Source: Bacteroidota bacterium (GTDB taxonomy: Bacteria; Bacteroidota; Bacteroidia; Cytophagales; Cyclobacteriaceae). From it: 5,336 nucleotides of DNA. The stretch lies in contig JAHEMS010000283.1 of NCBI GenBank assembly GCA_024643595.1, forward strand, positions 1 to 5,336. The letters are read 5' to 3'. The notes beneath the pieces were generated by a model. The model was not told where the DNA came from, ran no database searches, and was given only the letters and a program-made list of their open reading frames with translations. Position 1 is the first letter of the stretch, and every line of letters begins with the position of its first letter. Made by a program: the position numbers and the translations under genes. Shown piece by piece: positions 1 to 5,336 of the stretch.

Positions 1-872
1 TTAAAGGGGAAACTGCTCAATTTGATGTCGATGTGCTGAACAATACCTATTCGGTTTCGGCAGTTCCTATTCAATTGGAAGATAAGCATTCCACGCGGGC
101 GTTGGTAGTAATTCAAAATATCACCGAGAGAAAAAAAGCGGAGGAGGAAAGTTTCCGGGCGTTGATGAAGCAAAAGGAGCTAAATGAGTTAAAATCAAAA
201 TTTGTTACGATTGCTTCACATGAATTTCGTACTCCACTGGGAACAATTCATTCTTCTGCCGACCTGGTGGAACAGTACCATAGTCGTGGCGATGATGCTA
301 ATACTAAAAAACATGTGGCAAGAATAAAGTCATCCGTTAATAATTTGACCGGTATATTGAATGAATTTCTTTCACTTAGTAGAATTGAGGAAGGCGCTAT
401 AAGCAACATACCCACTCCATTTAACCTGATTGAATTTTGTAAGAGCCTGGTAGAGGAAATGCGGTCTATAAAAAGACCGGGGCAACAAATTATTTATAAA
501 CAACATGGAAATATTGATACTGTCTTTCTGGACCGACAGCACGCTAAAAATATATTGATCAATCTTCTTTCCAATGCGGTTAAATATTCGGCGCAAGACA
601 AACCAATTTATTTTACTTCGGCCGTTGAATCAGGGGCTGTTAAGTTTATTATAAAAGATGAAGGTATTGGCATTGCGGAGGAAGAAAAGCCAAGGTTATT
701 TGATGCATTCTTCCGGGCACACAATGCGGCACATATACAAGGTACGGGGCTTGGCTTACATATTGTAAAGCGATACCTTAATTTAATGAAAGGGACTATC
801 TCATTTGAAAGTGAATTAAATAAAGGCTCAACTTTTACAATAATTATTCCTCAATCTGATATCTCAAAATAA
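1..872 (+). CDS. PAS-linked sensor histidine kinase, 5'-truncated by the window edge
   Basis: This is the C-terminal part of a two-component sensor kinase, which autophosphorylates on histidine and passes the phosphate to a response regulator. The frame is open from base 3, so the real start lies upstream; the GTG at 33 is only an internal in-frame codon. The first ~45 residues look like the end of a PAS/PAC domain (VVIQNITERKKAEEE). A short helical linker leads to a HisKA domain with H-box SHEFRTPL, whose phospho-accepting His codon is at 219-221. The HATPase domain follows: N-box NLLSNAVKYS (561-590), G1 DEGIGI (657-674), F-box FDAFFRA and G2 GTGLGLHIVKR (from 741). All catalytic boxes look intact. 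It ends at TAA 870-872 with no receiver domain attached. No membrane segment is visible here, but the sensory part is outside the window. The partner regulator and signal cannot be told from this sequence. Confidence 0.95.
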   Translation, partial: KGETAQFDVDVLNNTYSVSAVPIQLEDKHSTRALVVIQNITERKKAEEESFRALMKQKELNELKSKFVTIASHEFRTPLGTIHSSADLVEQYHSRGDDANTKKHVARIKSSVNNLTGILNEFLSLSRIEEGAISNIPTPFNLIEFCKSLVEEMRSIKRPGQQIIYKQHGNIDTVFLDRQHAKNILINLLSNAVKYSAQDKPIYFTSAVESGAVKFIIKDEGIGIAEEEKPRLFDAFFRAHNAAHIQGTGLGLHIVKRYLNLMKGTISFESELNKGSTFTIIIPQSDISK

Positions 873-946
873 TACTGGGTCTTCACATTTTTTTATCCTG
901 GTGATTACGAGCGCATTTTCCTGCTCCGCAGATTTCCGGCAACTGC

Positions 947-976
947 AAAAAAAATGGCGGAAAATTATTCCCGCCA
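947..976 (-). terminator. Rho-independent terminator of the BON-domain gene
   Basis: Read on the minus strand, a 6-bp stem TGGCGG/CCGCCA (arms 971-976 and 955-960, 10-nt loop) is followed directly by eight T residues (A8 at 947-954 on the plus strand). It starts about 30 bp past the stop codon of the BON gene. On the plus strand the hairpin is followed by A residues, so it should not terminate the converging kinase transcript. Confidence 0.75.
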
Positions 977-1005
977 AAAATATCATGTGTACATTCTAAT
1001 CTGAC

Positions 1006-1680
1006 TTAAGCAAATATCTCTGCATCGATTGATATTTGATTGTCTACCGTTAGCACACCGGGAGAAGCCCATGCAATTCGTTCGGCTTCCTCTTTTTCTG
1101 CCCATGACCGAACTGTGCCGGTGAGTATAACACTGCTTCCCGATGTCTCTAATCTTATGGACGATGCATCTAATGTAGCGTTTCGTTGAAACGCATCGGT
1201 GATTTTATTTTTGATATCTTTAATGTCTATGATTTTAGATTTAACCGTAATGTTATTGGACACTCCTTTTACGGCTAATAAATTTTCAACATTGTTTTGA
1301 GCGGATACTTTTTGATACTCCCAGTCCACGGTACCATCAAGATAAACCCAGCCATTGTCAACTTTCACCTCAAGCTTATCTTCATTCACAGCACTGTTCC
1401 AGCGCAGTGCATTTCTAACTGCTTCAGCAATTTCTGTGTCGGTCTTTGCTCTCAGGCTGCCAATGCTCACCTCAACATCGCTGGCTACCACTTTTACGCC
1501 TAATACATTTTGGGCATCATGTTCAGCGGCTAGTTTTTTGGCATAGGAATCTACCATTCCTGAAAGAGTCACCACTCCGTCCTTTGCTGACACGCCAATT
1601 TGTGTGTAAACATCTCTTAACTGAGGATCCCATTTAAGTTCCTCCATCACATCTTTTTGAAGTTCATCATTATTTTTCAT
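1006..1680 (-). CDS. Triple BON-domain protein, probably cytoplasmic
   Basis: A 224-residue protein made of three BON (bacterial OsmY and nodulation) domains, at about residues 5-73, 81-149 and 155-220. Each carries the hallmark strand-glycine motif: GVVTLSGMV (35-43), GWVYLDGTV (110-118) and SSVILTGTV (182-190), spaced 75 and 72 residues apart. BON domains are thought to bind phospholipid or other hydrophobic ligands, and in OsmY-type proteins they are linked to osmotic and envelope stress. Unlike OsmY, this protein begins MKNNDELQKDVMEEL and has no signal peptide or membrane segment, so it is probably cytoplasmic. The ATG at 1678-1680 directly precedes domain 1 and no longer in-frame extension is apparent. 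The leader is A/T-rich without a Shine-Dalgarno sequence, as is common in Bacteroidota. It lies downstream of the repeat-protein gene on the same strand, but a strong hairpin separates them, so it is probably its own unit. The domain call is firm; the cellular role is inferred only. Confidence 0.92.
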   Translation of the reverse strand: MKNNDELQKDVMEELKWDPQLRDVYTQIGVSAKDGVVTLSGMVDSYAKKLAAEHDAQNVLGVKVVASDVEVSIGSLRAKTDTEIAEAVRNALRWNSAVNEDKLEVKVDNGWVYLDGTVDWEYQKVSAQNNVENLLAVKGVSNNITVKSKIIDIKDIKNKITDAFQRNATLDASSIRLETSGSSVILTGTVRSWAEKEEAERIAWASPGVLTVDNQISIDAEIFA

Positions 1681-1843
1681 GACGTTTTTTAATTAGGTTA
1701 TTGTATTCATAGATTCGATTGGTATCTAATCGTATGTAAAGTTGGTGAATGACTGGAGTGATAATCGATGATGTCTGTCAGCGATCTTAAAGATTTTAAT
1801 TATAGCCATCGGCAACAAATTAAAATGATATCTCTTAGATAGA

Positions 1844-1870
1844 AACAGCCCGGAAGAACTCCGGGCTGTT
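1844..1870 (-). terminator. Strong hairpin ending the repeat-protein gene
   Basis: A perfect 10-bp inverted repeat, AACAGCCCGG (1844-1853) and CCGGGCTGTT (1861-1870), extends to 11 bp with a 5-nt loop. It begins about 16 bp past the stop codon of the DUF6799-like gene. On the minus strand it is followed by only a short T run (TTTCT), so it is a GC-rich terminator with a weak U-tract. It may also protect the 3' end of the mRNA. Confidence 0.72.
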
Positions 1871-1885
1871 GAAAGGGAGTAAGGT

Positions 1886-3274
1886 TTAGTAGCTAATTTT
1901 CCTGTGTGGCTCCGCTACATTTCTGCGTTCTATCCTTTCACGTTCCTTCATCTCCATTCTGTCCTGAACCCGTTGTTCCATTCTTTCCCTAAACCGATCC
2001 CTGTTATCGTACCGCGCTCCTCCCCAGTCAAGATATTCACCATTTCTAAGTTGATCTTTTTTGCCATTTTTTAACTGATAGGTTCCATCAGGATTAATTA
2101 TCGTGCCGTTGTTTAACGTCCAGCGGTTGTGTATTTGTGACTGTACTTGATTTTGCATCTGATAAACGTGCCCATTTTGATAGGAGAAGTGTGGCTCCGC
2201 CATTGCCATCAGACGATTTTGTATTTGTTGTTGATAGTGTTCCTGCGTACGATAATGATTTCCTTCCTGATCAAGGCATTCACCATTTCCTAATCTGGCT
2301 TGTTGCTGATTTCTGATTTGGTAGGTACCATCGGTATTTACCACAAGTCCATTTTGCGTTGTTAAACTTTCGCGTACCTGAGTTTTTTCCTGATTGCGTA
2401 CCTGATACATCTGTCCGTTTTGATAAATGAAATGATCTTGATTCATCGCTTGCAAGCGGATTTGTGCATGCTGCTGAAATTGTTCCTGAGATCCATACCG
2501 GTTTCCATCCGGATCAAGACATTCTCCATTACCTAGCTGAAGTTGATTTTGATCTTTAAGCTGGTAGGTTCCATCTGGGTTGATAGAAACATTGCTTTGT
2601 AAATTCAATCTTTCGCGAAGTTGAGTTTGTTGTTGATTTTGCACACGATACATATTGCCATCCTTAAACATAAAATGCTCTTGAGCCATTGCCTGAAGGC
2701 GCAACTGAGTATGTTGCCTGAATTGAGCCTGGGATCCGTATACATTGCCGTCTGGATCAAGGCATTCTCCATTTTGAAGCTGCATTCTTTGCTGATTTTT
2801 AAATTTAAAGCTGCCATCGGGTTTCACTGTTCCACCGTTCTGTAGTTTAAATTTTTTAGCAACCTGATTTTGTTGTTGGTTCTGCACCGTAAATAACTTA
2901 CCGCTTTGAAAGAGATAGTGCATTTGATTTTGTGCCTGAGCGCGAATTTGTAGTTGTTGACGATATTGTTCTACGGAACCATACATGTTGCCATCCATAT
3001 CCAGGCATTCACCATTACGCAGCCTTACCTGATCGCCCATAACTGTTGTGTAGGTTCCATCGACATTTACGGTAGAGCCATCCAGAAGTTTTACCTGATC
3101 CCTTAACCGTGTGCGGTCCTGATCTTTAATATTTAACAGAATACCATCCTGATAAAGAATGTATTCATGAAGTCGAAGCTGATCTTGATCTTGATCTCTA
3201 TCTCGGTCCCGATCTTGTGCCAGTAATGAAAATACCATCATTACCGACAGGAGAAAAAACATTAACTTTTTCAT
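1886..3274 (-). CDS. Secreted Q/N-rich protein of five 81-residue DUF6799-like repeats
   Basis: A 462-residue exported protein of unknown function. Residues 1-19 form a Sec signal peptide (MKK, then a hydrophobic core, likely cut after SLLA); there is no lipobox Cys, so it is not a lipoprotein. Residues 21-32 are an alternating D-R/D-Q tract. From residue 39 to 443 the protein is five back-to-back repeats of exactly 81 residues (39-119, 120-200, 201-281, 282-362, 363-443). Each has an aromatic-x-G start (as in FxYQNGxxYxxxNQ), an NPDGTYQLK-type hairpin, the motif NGECLDPDGNxYG and then a Q-rich helix-like linker. The glycine/aspartate pattern resembles DUF6799, a family I recall as mainly Bacteroidota and usually present in one or a few copies. 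The last ~20 residues are highly charged (R/E/M). No C-terminal secretion-sorting domain is evident, so it is probably periplasmic or surface-located. The ATG at 3272-3274 fits because the signal peptide starts there. The family match is from memory. Confidence 0.85.
   Translation of the reverse strand: MKKLMFFLLSVMMVFSLLAQDRDRDRDQDQDQLRLHEYILYQDGILLNIKDQDRTRLRDQVKLLDGSTVNVDGTYTTVMGDQVRLRNGECLDMDGNMYGSVEQYRQQLQIRAQAQNQMHYLFQSGKLFTVQNQQQNQVAKKFKLQNGGTVKPDGSFKFKNQQRMQLQNGECLDPDGNVYGSQAQFRQHTQLRLQAMAQEHFMFKDGNMYRVQNQQQTQLRERLNLQSNVSINPDGTYQLKDQNQLQLGNGECLDPDGNRYGSQEQFQQHAQIRLQAMNQDHFIYQNGQMYQVRNQEKTQVRESLTTQNGLVVNTDGTYQIRNQQQARLGNGECLDQEGNHYRTQEHYQQQIQNRLMAMAEPHFSYQNGHVYQMQNQVQSQIHNRWTLNNGTIINPDGTYQLKNGKKDQLRNGEYLDWGGARYDNRDRFRERMEQRVQDRMEMKERERIERRNVAEPHRKISY
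1946..3160 (-). repeat. Five in-frame tandem repeats of 243 bp (81 codons)
   Basis: The units on the minus strand are 2918-3160, 2675-2917, 2432-2674, 2189-2431 and 1946-2188. Aligning the proteins by eye gives no insertion or deletion in any unit. NGEC(L)D is at unit positions 49-53 every time, except that the last unit has Tyr in place of Cys. The DNA has diverged clearly between units, so the array is old rather than freshly duplicated; units 2 and 3 look the most alike. Confidence 0.88.
3179..3214 (-). repeat. Degenerate hexanucleotide repeat coding for (DR)3(DQ)3
   Basis: Six imperfect 6-bp units (GATCTT and variants on the plus strand) encode residues 21-32 of the repeat protein, D-R-D-R-D-R-D-Q-D-Q-D-Q, just after the predicted signal-peptide cleavage site. 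Change by whole hexamers would keep the reading frame and vary only the length of this charged N-terminal tract. Confidence 0.75.
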
Positions 3275-3312
3275 AATTATTTATTTTAACTGTACAAATA
3301 TTACTTGTTTGT

Positions 3313-3394
3313 AAGCAGGTATAAATCTCAATCCCCTTATCATTTTTTTCAATGATCTTTGTATTGTCATTTAGAGATTTATGCTATCCTGCTT
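3313..3394. repeat. Long imperfect inverted repeat upstream of the repeat-protein gene
   Basis: The left arm AAGCAGG (3313-3319) plus ATAAATCTC (3321-3329) matches the reverse complement of the right arm GAGATTTAT (3374-3382) plus CCTGCTT (3388-3394). That gives 16 matched bases, interrupted only by 1 nt on the left and 5 nt on the right. The loop is about 44 nt. It lies 39-120 bp upstream of the ATG of the repeat-protein gene, so it could be in its promoter or its 5' leader. Confidence 0.7.
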
Positions 3395-3439
3395 GTGCGT
3401 ATGTAACTTATGTTACAAAGATTTTGAGCAGGACGCATA
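3380..3439. repeat. Concentric imperfect palindrome sharing an arm with the neighbouring inverted repeat
   Basis: Three nested arm pairs share one centre near 3409.5-3410: TATGC (3380-3384) with GCATA (3435-3439), TCCTGCT (3387-3393) with AGCAGGA (3427-3433), and TGTAAC (3402-3407) with GTTACA (3412-3417). This is 18 matched pairs in 60 bp, with a small bulge and an 8x9 internal loop. Its left half overlaps the right arm of the inverted repeat at 3313-3394, so the two structures are mutually exclusive. No T run follows on either strand, so it is not an ordinary terminator. Confidence 0.65.
3402..3417. promoter_or_regulatory. Candidate dimer operator TGTAACTTATGTTACA
   Basis: A perfect palindrome with 6-bp arms and a 4-bp centre. 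Its size and the GTA-N8-TAC pattern are of the type bound by dimeric Crp/Fnr-family regulators. It lies about 128 bp upstream of the repeat-protein start codon and past the end of the GH13 gene, so the repeat-protein gene is the likely target. No regulator gene is in the window; binding is inferred from symmetry alone. Confidence 0.4.
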
Positions 3440-3505
3440 TTATTAGGAAGGATAAAGGTTTAGTCTCTATTTCGGAAAGAGAATGATTTTATTCCAGTGA
3501 CCAAT

Positions 3506-5215
3506 TTATTCGATCACATTTTCTTTCTTCTCCTTATTACCCAATATGACAAATTGAGCCGGCCCAAGTTTTAATTTGATAAAATGACGAATGCCATCTT
3601 CACTTTTTAACACATGTACTTTTCCGGTTTGACCATATATGAATCTGAATTCACCGCTTTCCGGATTCAAATGGGAATCAACCATGATATATTCTTCATC
3701 TTCCTGGGTAAGAGAACTATTGTAGGCAATAATAATTTCTTCTTCGAAGAGTACTCTTGAAAAAGCCAGCAGACAACCTTCATAAATCGGCATATGAAAA
3801 TTCTTTCCGTCATCTGATAATTCCCGCATGTACATGCGACCAAATTTTAAAATGGCTCTATCTTTTCGTAGTGCCGCGATGTTGGAAATCTCTTTGTAGA
3901 TCTTCGTTGATTTATTGAGGGCATTAATGGATGGGTCACTCAGGCTAAACATGGTCTCCCGCACATTCCAGTCACCCTCCCCACTTCCATCAAAACCTTG
4001 TTCGGTACCATAATAAATGCATGGAGTACCCAGCGCACATAGTAAAAATCCAATGCCTGCTATAATCTGATCTTCGCTCGCATCTTTCCCAAACCTTCTT
4101 TTGATGGATTGGCCAACCTGATCATGATTATCTACAAAAGTCACCAGGAATTCTCCAAATTCACCCCGATGCATCGCGTTGAGCCGAAGAGATTCATAAC
4201 GTTCAACGAGTTTTTCAGGTGTTGCTTTTCCACTGATTACATCGGCGAGTACGTGATATAAAGGAAAATCAAGAACGGAATTCAGCCCATAGTATATCGC
4301 ATTATCTTCTACCTTGATGGATGTTTTTGGGCCGATGTACTTATTGTATATTTCTTCGGGCCCGAGAAGTTCTCCAAACAAAAAGAAATTTCGCTTGCCC
4401 AAACTATAGGCATATTCGCGGATGTGCGAACAAAACTGGCTAATCGTTTTTTCACCCATATGCTTAACGGCATCGAGACGAAATCCATCCAGATCGGTTT
4501 CGCGGATCCAGTAACAATGAATTTTAGTAAGTATTTCCTGAATGTAGAGGGCTTCGGGCGAATCATCATTTTTAAAGGTTTTCAAATTATGAAAATCTCC
4601 CTCTTTAGTTTCAGGAAAAGCATCATAGTTTCTGATTTGTCCTTTGCGCCAATAGAGGTCGGGATTTCTTAATTCCAGCGGAATAGGTCGGTCTTCATTG
4701 CGCCATTCTCCAAAGGGAAATGATGCTCCTTTATAATAGTAATAGTTGAGATCATTGGGATAACTCCAGTTGTCACCGGAGTGATGCATCACGATATCCA
4801 GAAATACTTTCATATCGAGCGCATGGGCAGCATCGACCACCTTTTCAAGATCATCTTTTGTGCCGAAGCGTTTATCAACATCGAGGTAATTTTGGATGGC
4901 GTAACCATGGTATGATGAAGGATTATTTTCAAGAACCGGACTCAACCACAGGGCCGTACATCCGAGATCTTTAATATAGTCAAGGTGATTCAGAATTCCC
5001 TTTAATGTCCCACCACAGGATTTGGTTAGCTGTTCTCCATTGCCAAATCCACTTTGACGATTACCAAGCTCCTTTGGAGCTCGGTCATTATTATCATGAA
5101 ACCGATCGACCAGCAGAAAATAAATAAATTCTTCGCGCCATTCCCGGATTCCACTTCGCCAATATTTCTTTGATTCCTTCGGGGTAAGATCTACCTCATG
5201 AATAGATGTAAGCAT
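3506..5215 (-). CDS. GH13 alpha-amylase family glycoside hydrolase, cytoplasmic
   Basis: A 569-residue enzyme of the GH13 clan, which acts on alpha-glucosidic bonds in starch, glycogen, maltodextrins or trehalose-like sugars by a retaining mechanism. All four classical conserved regions are present: I DIVMHH (140-145); II GFRLDAVKH (244-252), with catalytic nucleophile Asp248 and Arg246; III FLFGELLG, with acid/base Glu282; IV FVDNHD (360-365), with transition-state stabiliser Asp365. The (beta/alpha)8 barrel starts near residue 25 (WREEFIYFLLVDRF). Domain B, with a YYYY stretch at 158-161, lies between regions I and II. A beta-rich C domain occupies about 465-560. There is no signal peptide or lipobox, so it should be cytoplasmic and not part of an outer-membrane starch-utilisation system. 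The ATG at 5213-5215 is kept because the barrel begins soon after it; the leader is A/T-rich without a Shine-Dalgarno sequence. The gene follows an acyl carrier protein by 23 bp and is probably co-transcribed with it. Exact substrate and GH13 subfamily cannot be assigned by eye. Confidence 0.95.
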   Translation of the reverse strand: MLTSIHEVDLTPKESKKYWRSGIREWREEFIYFLLVDRFHDNNDRAPKELGNRQSGFGNGEQLTKSCGGTLKGILNHLDYIKDLGCTALWLSPVLENNPSSYHGYAIQNYLDVDKRFGTKDDLEKVVDAAHALDMKVFLDIVMHHSGDNWSYPNDLNYYYYKGASFPFGEWRNEDRPIPLELRNPDLYWRKGQIRNYDAFPETKEGDFHNLKTFKNDDSPEALYIQEILTKIHCYWIRETDLDGFRLDAVKHMGEKTISQFCSHIREYAYSLGKRNFFLFGELLGPEEIYNKYIGPKTSIKVEDNAIYYGLNSVLDFPLYHVLADVISGKATPEKLVERYESLRLNAMHRGEFGEFLVTFVDNHDQVGQSIKRRFGKDASEDQIIAGIGFLLCALGTPCIYYGTEQGFDGSGEGDWNVRETMFSLSDPSINALNKSTKIYKEISNIAALRKDRAILKFGRMYMRELSDDGKNFHMPIYEGCLLAFSRVLFEEEIIIAYNSSLTQEDEEYIMVDSHLNPESGEFRFIYGQTGKVHVLKSEDGIRHFIKLKLGPAQFVILGNKEKKENVIE

Positions 5216-5238
5216 ATTTAAGTTTTAATGAGCATGAG

Positions 5239-5336
5239 CTATTTTTTCTTTTTTTCAATGTATAGCATCAGATCATGTAGGGTGCTGATCTTTCCATAAT
5301 CTTCTTCAGGCGTTTGAATACCAAACTTTTCATCAA
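5239..5336 (-). CDS. Acyl carrier protein, C-terminal 31 residues (runs off the window)
   Basis: The minus strand, read from 5334, is open to a TAG at 5239-5241 and encodes DEKFGIQTPEEDYGKISTLH followed by DLMLYIEKKKK. This matches the C-terminal third of acyl or peptidyl carrier proteins: the E-x-x-F-G-[IV]-x-[IT]-P-x-E-[DE] segment after helix II, then the K-I-x-T-[LV]-x-D-[LA] turn and final helix D-L-x-x-Y-I-E, ending in a lysine tail. The 4'-phosphopantetheine-bearing DSL motif would lie upstream, outside the window, so it cannot be checked. Such proteins carry acyl chains as thioesters on the phosphopantetheine arm. The conserved turn His-Asp-Leu and the Tyr-Ile-Glu end argue against chance. 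Whether this is the housekeeping fatty-acid ACP or a specialised stand-alone carrier is unknown; the GH13 neighbour hints at the latter, because the housekeeping gene is normally next to fabF. Confidence 0.75.
   Translation of the reverse strand, partial: DEKFGIQTPEEDYGKISTLHDLMLYIEKKKK

Noticed and set aside
882..900. T7 run after the kinase stop as a plus-strand terminator
   Set aside because: No stable stem precedes the T run.
1716..1732. Inverted repeat CGATT-N7-AATCG upstream of the BON gene
   Set aside because: Five-base arms are expected by chance in a region this size, and no convincing promoter elements were found beside it.
2605..2845. Open frames on both strands inside the repeat-protein gene
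   Set aside because: They are shadows of the real frame: low-complexity translations with no domain signature or ribosome-binding site.
3295..3331. Possible Bacteroidota promoter for the repeat-protein gene (TTG at 3331-3329 and TAATATTTG at 3303-3295, minus strand)
   Set aside because: The -7 box has one extra base relative to TAnnTTTG and the 25-nt spacing to TTG is too long, so the match is weak.
3381..3446. A 21-codon plus-strand ORF (ATG to TAG) with four cysteines
   Set aside because: It lies wholly within the inverted-repeat element, has no ribosome-binding signal, and its sequence is fully explained by the palindromic structure.
3464..3482. Small hairpin TCTCT/AGAGA downstream of the GH13 stop as a terminator
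   Set aside because: The stem is short and AT-rich and no T run follows on the minus strand.
4309..4672. Open frames on both strands inside the GH13 gene
   Set aside because: They overlap the conserved catalytic coding region in other frames and have no independent coding features.

Overview
The window looks like chromosomal DNA from a member of the Bacteroidota. The reasons are its AT-rich base composition, A/T-rich leaders with no Shine-Dalgarno sequence before any of the three start codons inside the window, a secreted repeat protein resembling the mainly Bacteroidota DUF6799 family, and a PAS-type sensor kinase. The genus cannot be named from what is visible.

Layout, left to right. (1) Positions 1-872, plus strand: the 3' part of a PAS-linked histidine kinase whose 5' end lies outside the window. 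(2) 873-1005: a convergent gap with a rho-independent terminator that works on the minus strand. (3) 1006-1680, minus: a three-BON-domain protein with no signal peptide. (4) 1681-1885: a spacer with a strong hairpin just past the end of the next gene. (5) 1886-3274, minus: a secreted Q/N/R-rich protein made of five contiguous repeats of exactly 81 residues each, similar to DUF6799. (6) 3275-3505: a non-coding gap rich in overlapping inverted repeats, including a 16-bp perfect palindrome. (7) 3506-5215, minus: an intact cytoplasmic GH13 (alpha-amylase family) enzyme. (8) 5239-5336, minus: the last 31 codons of an acyl carrier protein, 23 bp upstream of the GH13 gene and in the same direction.

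Four of the five genes lie on the minus strand. The ACP and GH13 genes are close enough to be one transcript. The repeat-protein gene and the BON gene are probably separate units, because a hairpin closes the first and a hairpin with a T8 tract closes the second. The kinase converges on this block and may belong to another unit. BON proteins are often tied to envelope or osmotic stress and cytoplasmic GH13 enzymes to storage-glucan use, so a stress or storage theme is possible, but nothing in the sequence proves a functional link.

The parts most worth a second look are the intergenic element at 3313-3439, where one arm can pair with either of two partners, the strictly in-register 81-residue repeat protein, and the ACP-GH13 pairing. 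No CRISPR array, tRNA, rRNA or insertion sequence was seen.
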